Shown piece after piece: positions 16,602 to 26,009 of a stretch of DNA of 64,000 nucleotides. This DNA is from Nocardioides albus. Lineage in GTDB: Bacteria > Actinomycetota > Actinomycetes > Propionibacteriales > Nocardioidaceae. The stretch is from assembly GCF_014648255.1 (NCBI RefSeq), contig NZ_BMQT01000006.1:62001-126000 (forward strand). The letters are read 5' to 3'. The notes below the pieces were generated by a model that saw only the letters and a list, made by a program, of their open reading frames with translations, did no database searches and was not told where the DNA came from. The position numbers and the translations under genes were made by a program. Each line of letters begins with the position of its first letter. The first letter of the stretch is position 1.

Positions 16602-17438
16602 GTGTCGGTCGACTCGTGGCTCGACACTCGAGGTGAAGGCATCACCCTGGCACGCCGTGCGCAACGTGTCGTGCAGACCCTTGCCCGCGCGCCAGAGCTC
16701 GCCTCGTACGCATCTGCTCGAGAGATCGCCGAGCTGGCAGATGTGAATGTCTCGACCGTGGTCCGGACGGCGCAGCAGCTCGGTTTCGAGGGCTGGCCCG
16801 ATCTCCGGGAGCAGCTCAGGGCGACGTACCTGCAATCGGTCGCCGCCAGCGAACCGCGAAACCGATCAGGTTCATCCGATCTCGCGACCGCCACCCTCGA
16901 ACAGCAAGCCGCCAACGTGTCTGCGGTGATCACCGACGAGAACACCCAAGAGATCCGCGCGATCGCGAAGGCGATTCGTAATTCCCGCAGGACCGTCGTG
17001 ATCGCGAGCGGCAGCGGCGGGGGGCCCGCTCAGATCCTCGCCTACCTCGTTGGGGCCCAAGGTGCCGACATCCACTTGGCGACAGGAGCGGAGACGGCGC
17101 AGGCCGCGCAGGTCGCGCACCTCTCGCAGGACGACTGTCTCATCGTCCTGAACGTATGGAGGCTCACCCGGTCGCTGCGCGACCTAACGATTCTGGGACA
17201 TGAGAACGGGGCCACCGTGGCAGTCATCACCGACCTACGATCATCCCCGTTGAGTGCGTTCGCAGACCACGTGGTCGCCGCTCCGATCACGAACGTCGAT
17301 CGAACACCATCCCTGACCGCGATGGTCGCGGTCGTGCAGGCGATCATCTCCGAGTACACAACCCGGGAATCGGCGGCAGTCGCCGGCCGGATCGAAAAGA
17401 CATGGGACAAGCTTGGTCTGATGTTCGAGCAGTCGTAG
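16602..17438 (+). CDS. MurR/RpiR family transcriptional regulator
   Basis: 278 residues from GTG 16602, with a purine-rich GGGGGAAGAA upstream. The N-terminal HTH_6 domain (about 15-75) includes YASAREIAELADVNVSTVV and LGFEGWPDLREQL. The C-terminal SIS domain (about 125-260) includes RTVVIASGSGGGPAQILA and ATVAVITDLRSSPLSAFADH. SIS domains sense phosphosugars or related metabolites. It probably controls the divergent transporter-amidohydrolase operon through the palindromes at 16198-16264; whether it represses or activates cannot be seen. Confidence 0.9.
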   Translation: MSVDSWLDTRGEGITLARRAQRVVQTLARAPELASYASAREIAELADVNVSTVVRTAQQLGFEGWPDLREQLRATYLQSVAASEPRNRSGSSDLATATLEQQAANVSAVITDENTQEIRAIAKAIRNSRRTVVIASGSGGGPAQILAYLVGAQGADIHLATGAETAQAAQVAHLSQDDCLIVLNVWRLTRSLRDLTILGHENGATVAVITDLRSSPLSAFADHVVAAPITNVDRTPSLTAMVAVVQAIISEYTTRESAAVAGRIEKTWDKLGLMFEQS

Positions 17439-17547
17439 CCCGCAGGGCGTGGACTTCCGTCCTTCGTCTGAGAGAGGTCTGCCGTCGTGGTGACAGCCCC
17501 CGGCGCCGACGCGACACCGGCCGAGGGACGTCAGGCACACTGCAGGA

Positions 17548-20088
17548 GTGTCCGACACTCTGCGCAATCTGCTCGCCGCGCCGCCCGATCTCCCGGTCAC
17601 CGCCGGCTTGGCCGCTCTCGACCAGGCGCTTCGTGCCCGCGGAGTCGCGGTGGTCCACGCACCGCCGGGCACCGGCAAGACGACCTTGGTCCCGCCCGCG
17701 GTCGCCGAGGTTGTCGCCGGACGGGTCGTCGTCACGCAGCCCAGCCGCATCGCAGCCCGTGCTGCTGCCCGTCGGCTGGCGCACCTGCTGGGCGAACCGG
17801 TTGGCGAGACGGTCGGATACTCCGTACGCGGAGACCGGCGCACCAGTCGGCGTACCCGTGTCGAGATCGTCACGACCGGCCTGCTGCTCCGGCGGATCCA
17901 GCACGATCCCGAGCTGGTCGGCGTCGGGGCCGTCGTGCTCGACGAAGTGCACGAGCGCCACCTCGACGCCGACCTGACCCTGGCGCTGCTCATCGACATC
18001 CGGGCCCACCTGCGTGAGGACCTGTCCCTGGTGGCGATGTCGGCCACCATCGAGGCCGAACGGACCGCGGCCCTGCTCGGTGGGGTCGACACCGTTCCGG
18101 TGATCCGCGTCCCGGGTGCTCTGCACCCGGTCCAAGCGGTCTGGTGCCCGCCGCCTGCGGGGGTACGCCGCACGGACGACCGGGGCATCACCCCGGCCTT
18201 CCACGACCATGTCGCAGCGACCGTACGTCGTGCGCTCGTCGAGCACGAGGGTGACGTCCTGGTCTTCGTGCCGGGCGTCGCGGAGGTCGAGGCGACCGTA
18301 CGTCGCCTTGCCGGAGTGGACGCGAACGTCCACGCCCTGCACGGACGTCTGGCCGGCGCCGAGCAGGATCGTGCGCTCAGCGAAGGCCCGCGTCGACGAG
18401 TGATCGTGTCGACCGCTGTCGCCGAGTCGTCGCTGACGGTGCCTGGGGTACGTGTCGTGGTGGATGCCGGGTTCTCGCGTGAGCCGCGCACCGACCACCG
18501 TCGCGGACTGGCTTCCCTGGTCACCGTCGCGGTGAGCCGGGCAGCGGCCGAGCAGCGGGCGGGACGGGCCGGACGGCTGGGGCCGGGCGCCGTGCTGCGT
18601 TGCTGGTCCGAGGCGGAGCACGCGCACCTGGCCGCTCACCCGGAGCCCGAGATCGCCACCGCCGACCTGACGGCCTTCGCCCTGGAGGTGGCGTGCTGGG
18701 GCAGTCACGACCTGGACGACCTGGCGCTGCTCGACCAGCCACCGGCGCATGCTCTGTCGGCAGCGAAGGAGGTGCTCGTGGACCTGGGAGCGATGACCGA
18801 GGACGGGACAGCCACCCCGCGAGGACGGCTGATCGCCGGCGTACCGACCGACCCCAGGCTGGCGCGTGCCCTCATCGACGGGGCCGGTCTCGTCGGAACC
18901 CGGCGGGCGTCGGAGGTGGTCGCGATGCTGAGCGAGGACACCCGCGCTCCCGGCGGAGACCTGGTTGCTGCGCTCCGGTCGCTGCGCGCTGACCAGCGGG
19001 CCGGCGCGTGGCGCAGCCAGGTCACCCGGCTGGCGAAGATCGTGGAGAAGGACGACACCGCCGACGGCCGCAGCGGCGTGTCGGACCACGCCCGGGCAAT
19101 CACCGATGACGTCGCCGTGGGCCTGGTGGTGGCCCTGGCACATCCGGACCGGATCGCCCGCAAGCGCTCCGGTTCCTCGAGCTACCTGATGGCGTCCGGG
19201 ACGGGAGCGGCGCTCGATCAGCGTGCCCCGGGGCCCTTGGCCGGTCTGGAGTGGCTCGCGGTCGGCGACGCTGAGCGGCGGGCGGGGCAACGTGAAGCCC
19301 GGATCCGAACGGCAGCACCACTGACCGAGGACCTCGCGCTGGAGGCGGCCGGGTCCCTGTGGACCGAGGTGGACGAGGTCACCTGGTCCGGAGGGCGGGT
19401 GCTGGCCCGCCGCCGTACGTTGCTGGGCGCCATCGAACTCAGCTCCGCCCCACTCGATGATCCGCCGGCACAGGCCGTGAGCGACGCCATCCGGGAGGCC
19501 GTGGCGAGGGAGGGAATCGCTCTCTTCACCTGGTCGGAGGCGGCCACGGCGCTGCGCGCCCGCCTCGACTTCCTGCACCGTGCGCTCGGCGACCCGTGGC
19601 CCGATGTGAGCGACGTGGCACTGACGCAGAACCTCCAGTCGTGGCTCGGGCCCCAGCTGGCGCGGGTTCGCTCGGCCCAGGATCTTCGTCGCGTCGACGT
19701 GGCTGCCGCGCTGCGGGCGATGGTGCCGTGGCCGCAGGCAGGCAGGCTCGACGATCTGGCTCCCGAGCGAGTGCAGGTTCCCAGCGGGTCGAGCGTGCGG
19801 ATCGACTACTCCGCCGAACAACCGGTGCTCGCTGTGCGAATCCAAGAGGTCTTCGGCTGGACCGCAGCGCCGGTCCTCGCGGACGGCCGGGTCCCGCTCC
19901 TGCTGCACCTGCTCTCCCCCGCGCGACGCCCAGCAGCCGTCACCGCAGACCTGGAGTCCTTCTGGGACAACGGCTACCCCGGCGTTCGTGCTGACCTGCG
20001 CGGGCGCTATCCCAAGCACGCCTGGCCGGAGGATCCCCGCAGCGCACCAGCCACCGCGCGTACGAACGATCCCCGCCGCCGAAGATGA
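17548..20088 (+). CDS. hrpB: ATP-dependent helicase HrpB
   Basis: 846 residues, the usual HrpB length. Motif I is APPGTGKTT (38-46), motif II is VVLDEVHERH near 131, motif III is MSATIE, and motif VI is QRAGRAGR near 335. These are followed by the HA2/ratchet region and an HrpB-specific C terminus with RVQVPSGSSVRIDYS and VQEVFGWT-like sequence. HrpB is a DEAH-box helicase of poorly defined RNA-related function. The GTG start at 17548 has AGGA directly abutting it, too close for a normal Shine-Dalgarno, so the transcript may be leaderless. The gene is followed by the SNF2-like helicase gene 37 bp downstream on the same strand. Confidence 0.93.
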   Translation: MSDTLRNLLAAPPDLPVTAGLAALDQALRARGVAVVHAPPGTGKTTLVPPAVAEVVAGRVVVTQPSRIAARAAARRLAHLLGEPVGETVGYSVRGDRRTSRRTRVEIVTTGLLLRRIQHDPELVGVGAVVLDEVHERHLDADLTLALLIDIRAHLREDLSLVAMSATIEAERTAALLGGVDTVPVIRVPGALHPVQAVWCPPPAGVRRTDDRGITPAFHDHVAATVRRALVEHEGDVLVFVPGVAEVEATVRRLAGVDANVHALHGRLAGAEQDRALSEGPRRRVIVSTAVAESSLTVPGVRVVVDAGFSREPRTDHRRGLASLVTVAVSRAAAEQRAGRAGRLGPGAVLRCWSEAEHAHLAAHPEPEIATADLTAFALEVACWGSHDLDDLALLDQPPAHALSAAKEVLVDLGAMTEDGTATPRGRLIAGVPTDPRLARALIDGAGLVGTRRASEVVAMLSEDTRAPGGDLVAALRSLRADQRAGAWRSQVTRLAKIVEKDDTADGRSGVSDHARAITDDVAVGLVVALAHPDRIARKRSGSSSYLMASGTGAALDQRAPGPLAGLEWLAVGDAERRAGQREARIRTAAPLTEDLALEAAGSLWTEVDEVTWSGGRVLARRRTLLGAIELSSAPLDDPPAQAVSDAIREAVAREGIALFTWSEAATALRARLDFLHRALGDPWPDVSDVALTQNLQSWLGPQLARVRSAQDLRRVDVAAALRAMVPWPQAGRLDDLAPERVQVPSGSSVRIDYSAEQPVLAVRIQEVFGWTAAPVLADGRVPLLLHLLSPARRPAAVTADLESFWDNGYPGVRADLRGRYPKHAWPEDPRSAPATARTNDPRRRR

Positions 20089-20125
20089 GCGACGATTCGA
20101 CTCGCGTGGAGGATAGCGTCTGAGG

Positions 20126-21859
20126 GTGGCCAGTTCTCGCCGATCCAGTGCTCGTCGCCGCGGCGGGCGTCCGCGCCGGAGTGGGACGCGAGAACCGAAG
20201 CGGCCGTTGCCGGCCGTCGGCCCGGGAGAGCGGCTGTGGGTGCTCGACGTCCCTTACGGCACCCAGGTCGAGGGCGCCACGTGGCACCCGGGAGTCAAGA
20301 CCCACCTGTACGTCGGCCGCGCTCTGCCGGCGCACCTCGCGCCCTACGCTCCGGGTCCCTACACGCTCGGTCGGTTCATCGAGAACACCCTCAATCCCGA
20401 CCTTCCGACGCAGAGCCCCGAGCCGACCGACGCACTCGAGCCGCGGCAGATCCAGTACGAGGCTGCTGACGCCATCGCGGCGCGCGCTGCGGCGGGCGGA
20501 CGACAGTTCCTGCTGGCCGATGAGCCCGGCGTGGGCAAGACGATCTCCGCGGTCCTCGGGGCGACAGCGGTGGGCGACCTTCGCGGTGCGCGACGGGTGC
20601 TGGTCGTCGCTGACCGTCCCGCCGCGATCACGATCGGCCACTGGTGCCGCACGATCACGGCGCTGGGCGACGGCGGTCTCGAATGGGTCGTGATCACCTG
20701 GGACCGCCTGGAAAAGGTCAAGGACCACGCGTGGGACGTGATCATCGCGGACGAGGCCCACGCGCTGCGACGTACGACGACCAAACGGTGGAAGCTCTGG
20801 GCGCGGATCGCGGGCCACGGGTGGCCGCACGACAAGGCACCCTTCGTCATCGCGACGACCGCGACACCCGGACACACGCCGCTCGACCTGCCCTATCTCG
20901 CCCCGGCCTATGCGCAGGTCCTCGGCGAGCCGATGCAGGAGTGGACCTCGGCGACCCAGCCCGGCGCTACGTTCGCCACCGCACTCGAGCGCAACGGCGT
21001 CGGGGTCGAGCGGGGACGCTACGGCGCAACGTGGACCGCCGACCCGGCGCGGCGCGCCGCGGACCTCAAGCTCGTACGCGGCTGGCTCGAGGACGAGCGG
21101 CCGCCCGCGATGCTGCACCGCGCGGCACCGTGGGGGCCGGTGCCGATCTCCGGCATGCCGGTGGCACTCACGCCGTCGGAACGGACCGCGTACGAGGCCG
21201 AATGGGGAGAGTTCTGCCGCGAGATGGACATCGCCCGGCGTGGCCGCAATGTCGCGAAAGGGCGGGCAGCGCTGCTGCGCTTCCGGCAGAAGGCCGGGCT
21301 GATCCGGGTCGACTCCACGGTCGCCTGGATCGCCCAGCAGGTCGAGGCCGAGCGACAGGTGGCGTGCTCGGTCGAGTTCGTCGCGACCGCCGCCGACCCG
21401 ATCGCCGACCGGCTGCGTGACTCCGGCCTCGAGGTCGCCACGATCTACGGCCGCGACCGGTTCGACGCAGAGGCCGAGCGGCTCCGGTTCCAGACCGGAC
21501 AGGCGAAGGTCTGCGTCTTCACCACGGTCGCCTCGATCAGCCTGCACGCCGGCGAGACCCTCGCCGACGGTCGCCGGGCCAGCAGCGAGCCGCGCGTCGG
21601 CGTCTTCCACCAGGCCCGCTTCTCGGGTATCGCAGGACGGCAGGTGACCGGCCGCACCCACCGCGACCACCAGCTCTCGCCGTGGCACATCGCGTACGCC
21701 GAGGGAACCGTCGAGGAGCAGGTCGGCAGGGTGATGGTCGAGCGGATCGCTGCGGCCTCTGCCACGGTGGGAGGCGACGTCACCGGCCTCACTGCCCTCG
21801 CCCAGCTCCTCGGCGCCGACTGGCTTCCCTCCACCACCCTGACCGAGGTCGACGCCTGA
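20126..21859 (+). CDS. SNF2-like superfamily 2 helicase
   Basis: 577 residues from GTG 20126, with a very basic N terminus (SSRRSSARRRGGRPRRSG). Motif I is LADEPGVGKT near 130-140, motif II is IIADEAHALRR near 206, and motif III is ATTATPGHTP. The second RecA domain has VEFVATAADPIADRL and a degenerate motif VI, RQVTGRTHRDHQ. The compact form without extra domains resembles phage-type SNF2 helicases more than chromatin-type remodellers. Probably an ATP-driven DNA translocase; its biological role is unknown. It sits 37 bp after hrpB and converges on a small Cys/His protein gene. Confidence 0.85.
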   Translation: MASSRRSSARRRGGRPRRSGTREPKRPLPAVGPGERLWVLDVPYGTQVEGATWHPGVKTHLYVGRALPAHLAPYAPGPYTLGRFIENTLNPDLPTQSPEPTDALEPRQIQYEAADAIAARAAAGGRQFLLADEPGVGKTISAVLGATAVGDLRGARRVLVVADRPAAITIGHWCRTITALGDGGLEWVVITWDRLEKVKDHAWDVIIADEAHALRRTTTKRWKLWARIAGHGWPHDKAPFVIATTATPGHTPLDLPYLAPAYAQVLGEPMQEWTSATQPGATFATALERNGVGVERGRYGATWTADPARRAADLKLVRGWLEDERPPAMLHRAAPWGPVPISGMPVALTPSERTAYEAEWGEFCREMDIARRGRNVAKGRAALLRFRQKAGLIRVDSTVAWIAQQVEAERQVACSVEFVATAADPIADRLRDSGLEVATIYGRDRFDAEAERLRFQTGQAKVCVFTTVASISLHAGETLADGRRASSEPRVGVFHQARFSGIAGRQVTGRTHRDHQLSPWHIAYAEGTVEEQVGRVMVERIAAASATVGGDVTGLTALAQLLGADWLPSTTLTEVDA

Positions 21860-21926
21860 CCTCTCGGCTCATGCACCGCACACCGGCACCGTGGAGAAAC
21901 CCAGGCAGAGGTGACGCGGCGGACCC

Positions 21927-22163
21927 CTAGGAGTAGCGGTGGCTCTTCGCCTCGTGGCCCTCCTCGCGGGTGCAGGTGCGGCCGTTCATCGAACGATGGC
22001 CGCACAGCGCCTCGGCGGGCGAAGGCGGAACAGCCGTCTTGGCGGCCTGGTCCTTCGCGGGGCGGACCGCCGGTCTGGTCGGTGTCGAGCCGGCGGTCGA
22101 CGATTCTGACCTTTCGCGATAGCGGGCCTCCCGCATCGCGCGCATTGCTGCGTCCTTGCTCAC
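21927..22163 (-). CDS. small Cys/His-rich C-terminal protein, hypothetical
   Basis: 78 residues. A basic helical N terminus (SKDAAMRAMREARYRER) and a Pro/Ala linker precede a compact C-terminal motif, CGHRSMNGRTCTREEGHE (about 54-71), followed by KSHRY. The C-x-H ... C ... H arrangement could bind one zinc ion. I do not recognise the family. It converges on the SNF2-like helicase gene with a 67-bp gap, and no hairpin is evident between them. The Cys/His pattern and coding bias support a real gene. Confidence 0.6.
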   Translation of the reverse strand: MSKDAAMRAMREARYRERSESSTAGSTPTRPAVRPAKDQAAKTAVPPSPAEALCGHRSMNGRTCTREEGHEAKSHRYS

Positions 22164-22298
22164 TGTGTCATCACCTGACGAACAGTAGGCGTGCGCGCCG
22201 ACAGTTTCGTCCAGGCGCGGCGGTGAGACCTCCGTGGTCAGTCAGCCTCGCGGCTTCATCTCGCCGCCGAGCGAGCCTGGCATGACCCGTATGAGGTA

Positions 22299-25200
22299 TC
22301 AGGCAGGCTGGACGTCGCGGAGGCGCTGCGAGATGACGGTGGTGACACCGTCGCCGCGCATGGTGACGCCGTAGAGGGCGTCGCCGACCTCCATGGTGCG
22401 CTTCTGGTGGGTGATGACGAGCAGCTGGGAGGACTCGCGCAGCTCCTCGTAGATCTCCAGGAGCCGGCCGAGGTTGGTGTCGTCGAGGGCGGCCTCGACC
22501 TCGTCGAGGATGTAGAACGGTGACGGCCTCGCCTTGAACAAAGACACCAGGAACGCGACGGCGACCAGCGACCGCTCGCCACCGGAGAGCAGCGAGAGCC
22601 GCTTGACCTTCTTGCCCGGGGGCCTGGCCTCGACCTCGATGCCGGTCGTGAGCATGTTGTCCGGGTCGGTGAGGACGAGACGGCCCTCACCGCCGGGGAA
22701 GAGCCGCGAGAAGACGTGGTCGAAGGCGACGCGTACGTCCTCCCAGGCCTCGGTGAAGACCTGCTCGACGCGGTTGTCGACCTCCTTGACGATGTCGAGG
22801 AGGTCCTTGCGGGTCTGCTTGAGGTCCTCGAGCTGCTCGGTGAGGAACTTGTGGCGCTCCTCCATCGCGGCGAACTCCTCCAGCGCCAGCGGGTTCACCT
22901 TGCCCAGGGCGCGCAGGTTCTTCTCGGCGATCTTGAGCCGCTTGGCCTGCTCGGCGCGCACATAGGGAATCGGCGCAACCTCGTTGCCGTCCTCGTCGGG
23001 GTGCTGCGGGACCAACTGGTCGGGGCCGTAGTCCTTGACGATCGCCTCGGGGTCGAGGCCGAGCTCGTCGAGGATCCGCTCCTCGAGCTGCTCGATGCGC
23101 ATCCGCTGCTGGGCGCGGGCCATCTCGTCGCGGTGGACGGAGTTGACCAGCTCCTCGAGCTCCTTGCCGAGGTTGCGCAGCAGCGAGCGGCACTCACGCA
23201 GCGCCTGCTCGCGCCCGGCCCGGGACTCCTCGATCTCGCTGCGGACCCGGGCAGCCTGCTGCACCGAGACCTCCAGACGTTCCAGCGCGTACGCCACCGC
23301 GGTCCCGACCGCTCGCGCGGCCTCGCCCTCGCGACGCATCTGCTCACGGCGGGCGGCCGCCTTGGCACGCTGCTCACGCTCCTGCCGGGCGGCACGGAGC
23401 AGCCCCTCGGCACGGCCGGCCAGCGCGCGGGCGCGCTCCTCGGAGGTACGCAGCGCCAACCGCGCATCCATCTCGCGCTGTCGCGCGTCGCGAGCGGCCT
23501 GGGCCAGCCCGTCGCGGGCGCTCACGTCGGGCTCGTCCTCGGGCTCCTCCTCGGCCATCGCGAGCCGCTCCTCGAGCTCGGCGAGCCCGGCGACGGCGTT
23601 CTCGCGCGCCTCCTGCGCCTGCTCGACGGCGGCCAGCAGCCGCTCGGCCTCGCCGCGCGCCGCGCGGGCCTGGGCACCGAACTGGCCGAGCTCCTCGGCC
23701 ACCGCGGCCAGGGTCGCGTCGGACTCGTGCAGCTTGGCCAGCGCGACGTCGACCCGCTTCTGGGCAGCCAGCCGCTCGGACTCCAGACGGGAGGTCTCGA
23801 AGGTGGCCCGCTCGGAGACCGCATGGGCCTCGGCCAACTGGGCGGTGGCCTCGTCGACGGCGGCCTGCACCTCGAGCAGGCTGGGCACGCTGGAGGAGCC
23901 ACCGGCCGCGAAGTGGGCGCCGATCAGGTCGCCCTCGCGGGTGACCGCGGTGATCCCGGGCTCGGCGGCCACGAGCGTCTGAGCCATGGCGAGGTCCTCG
24001 ACGACCGCAACCTTGTCGAGCAGCCGCGCCACCGCAGGCCGCAGCACCGGCTGGCACTCGACCACGTCCAACGCGTACTCGGCACCGGCAGGAAGCGACG
24101 GCCAGCCGCCGGTCTCCTCGGGCGATCCGCCCAGGAGCAGCCCGGCCCGGCCGAGATCCTCGGTCTTGAGATGCTCGATCGCCCCGACGGCACGCTCGCC
24201 GGACTCGACGACGACCGCGTCCGACGCGGTCCCGAGCGCCGCTGCGACGGCGGCCTCGTAGCCGGAGCGCACCGCGAGCAGCGAGGCGACCGAACCCAGC
24301 ACACCGGGGAGGTCGGAGCCGAGCAGCGCGCCGGCACCGTCCTTGCGGTTCAGCCCCATCTCCAGAGCTTCCTTGCGGGCCGCCAGCGTCGAGCGGTCCC
24401 GGTCGGCCTGTGAGGCCTCGGCCTGCAGCTTGCTGAGTCGCTCCTCGATGTCCTCGAGCGCGGCAGCAGCGGCCTCGTGCTCGGCGTCGAGGCCCTCCTC
24501 CCCCGCGTCCAGCCCGGCGACCTTCGTCTCCAGGGCGGTGAAGTCGCGCTGGGCCCGCTCGGCGCGCGCCAGCGCCTCCTCACGAGCAGCGGACAGCCGC
24601 CCGACCTCTTCGTCAGCACCCGCCGCACGCGATCGCAGGGCATTGACCTGACCGGCCAGCCGGGCAAGCCCCTCACGACGGTCGGCCGCGGCACGCTCGA
24701 GCCCCTTGACCCGGCGCTCCTCCTCGGCCGCGGCATCCTCGGCGGCCTTGCGGGCCTCGACCGCCTCCTCGAGGGAGTAGCGAAGCTCCTCGACCTCGGC
24801 GTCCGCGGTCTCCTCCTGCTCGCGGGCAACCTCGGCCTGGGCCTCGAGCTCCTCGGGGTCGCGCCCCTGACGCACTTCCAGGTCCTCGGAGCCGGCCGCG
24901 TTGCGGACCCGCTCAGAAGCCAGCGACTGGGTGCCTCGCAGCCGCTCGCGCAGCGAGTTCAGCGCGAACCAGGTCTCCTGCGCGGCGGCCAGCGCCGGCA
25001 GGTCCTCGCGCAGCGCCGCCTCGAGAACGGCCTCCTGCTCGCGTCCCTCCGCGATGGTCTCCTCGACCTCGGCACGACGGGCCAGCAGCGCACCCTCGTC
25101 GGCGAGCTCCTTGTCGAGCTCGGTCTTCGCGGTGACCAGGTCGTCGGCGTAGATGCGGGCTTTGGCGTCGCGTACGTCCATCTGCACCGTCTGCGCCTGC

Positions 25201-25838
25201 CGGGCGACCTCAGCCTGGCGGCCGAGCGGCTTGAGCTGCCGGCGGATCTCGACGAGCAGGTCCTGGAGCCGGTCCAGGTTGACCTGCGTGGAGTCGAGCT
25301 TGCGCAGCGCCTTCTCCTTGCGCTTGCGGTGCTTGAGGACGCCGGCGGCCTCCTCGATGAAGCCGCGGCGGTCCTCGGGGGTCGCGCGCAGGATCGTGTC
25401 GAGCTGGCCCTGGCCGACGATGACGTGCATCTCGCGGCCGATGCCGGAGTCCGACAGCAGGTCCTGGACGTCGAGCAGCCGGCAAGGGCTGCCGTTGATC
25501 GCGTACTCCGAGCCGCCGTTGCGGAACATCGTGCGGGAGATGGTGACCTCGGCATACTCGATCGGCAGCGCGCCGTCGGTGTTGTCGATCGTCAGCGAGA
25601 CCTCGGCGCGGCCCAGCGGAGCGCGGCCGGCCGTGCCGGCGAAGATGACGTCCTCCATCTTGCCGCCGCGCAGGCTCTTGGCGCCCTGCTCACCCATGAC
25701 CCAGGCGAGCGCGTCGACGACGTTGGACTTGCCCGAGCCGTTGGGCCCGACGATGCAGGTGATGCCCGGTTCGAGCTCGAGAGTCGTCGCGGAGGCGAAC
25801 GACTTGAAACCCTTCAGCGTCAGACGCTTGAGGTACAT
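22299..25838 (-). CDS. smc: chromosome segregation protein SMC
   Basis: 1179 residues, the normal length for bacterial SMC. The N-terminal ATPase half has Walker A GPNGSGKS (31-38) and SLRGGKMEDVIFAG. Long heptad-rich Glu/Arg/Ala coiled coils flank a hinge near 505-640 (DLPGVLGSVASLLAVRSGYE). The C-terminal half carries the signature LSGGERSLVAV near 1080 and Walker B FYILDEVEAALDD near 1105. It works with ScpA/ScpB to organise and segregate the chromosome. In many actinobacteria smc directly follows rnc-mutM; here about 11.6 kb of accessory genes separate mutM from smc. Confidence 0.98.
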   Translation of the reverse strand: MYLKRLTLKGFKSFASATTLELEPGITCIVGPNGSGKSNVVDALAWVMGEQGAKSLRGGKMEDVIFAGTAGRAPLGRAEVSLTIDNTDGALPIEYAEVTISRTMFRNGGSEYAINGSPCRLLDVQDLLSDSGIGREMHVIVGQGQLDTILRATPEDRRGFIEEAAGVLKHRKRKEKALRKLDSTQVNLDRLQDLLVEIRRQLKPLGRQAEVARQAQTVQMDVRDAKARIYADDLVTAKTELDKELADEGALLARRAEVEETIAEGREQEAVLEAALREDLPALAAAQETWFALNSLRERLRGTQSLASERVRNAAGSEDLEVRQGRDPEELEAQAEVAREQEETADAEVEELRYSLEEAVEARKAAEDAAAEEERRVKGLERAAADRREGLARLAGQVNALRSRAAGADEEVGRLSAAREEALARAERAQRDFTALETKVAGLDAGEEGLDAEHEAAAAALEDIEERLSKLQAEASQADRDRSTLAARKEALEMGLNRKDGAGALLGSDLPGVLGSVASLLAVRSGYEAAVAAALGTASDAVVVESGERAVGAIEHLKTEDLGRAGLLLGGSPEETGGWPSLPAGAEYALDVVECQPVLRPAVARLLDKVAVVEDLAMAQTLVAAEPGITAVTREGDLIGAHFAAGGSSSVPSLLEVQAAVDEATAQLAEAHAVSERATFETSRLESERLAAQKRVDVALAKLHESDATLAAVAEELGQFGAQARAARGEAERLLAAVEQAQEARENAVAGLAELEERLAMAEEEPEDEPDVSARDGLAQAARDARQREMDARLALRTSEERARALAGRAEGLLRAARQEREQRAKAAARREQMRREGEAARAVGTAVAYALERLEVSVQQAARVRSEIEESRAGREQALRECRSLLRNLGKELEELVNSVHRDEMARAQQRMRIEQLEERILDELGLDPEAIVKDYGPDQLVPQHPDEDGNEVAPIPYVRAEQAKRLKIAEKNLRALGKVNPLALEEFAAMEERHKFLTEQLEDLKQTRKDLLDIVKEVDNRVEQVFTEAWEDVRVAFDHVFSRLFPGGEGRLVLTDPDNMLTTGIEVEARPPGKKVKRLSLLSGGERSLVAVAFLVSLFKARPSPFYILDEVEAALDDTNLGRLLEIYEELRESSQLLVITHQKRTMEVGDALYGVTMRGDGVTTVISQRLRDVQPA

Positions 25839-25938
25839 CGGCTTCTCCCCCGGCTCAGGATCACGTGGTCATACACGATTCGCAACACATCAGCGTGGCT
25901 GAGGTGAGTCAGCAAATCTAATCGTCGCTGCTCAGGGG

Positions 25939-25972
25939 AACCCCAGCGGGTCGAGGATAACCCGCCGGGGTT
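25939..25972 (-). terminator. strong GC-rich hairpin between glycan operon and smc
   Basis: AACCCCAGCGGGT (25939-25951) pairs with ACCCGCCGGGGTT (25960-25972), giving 13-bp arms with a single A-C mismatch and an 8-base loop. It lies about 38 bp past the stop of the pyruvyl transferase gene. It probably terminates the leftward glycan operon and insulates smc. Confidence 0.7.
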
Positions 25973-26009
25973 GTCGATCTGGGGACCTCGAGGTCGAGAC
26001 GCGGGGCGG

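Noticed and set aside
17344..20019. 891-codon open frame on the minus strand
   Set aside because: Antisense to hrpB, whose helicase motifs are all in place; composition is shadow-like.
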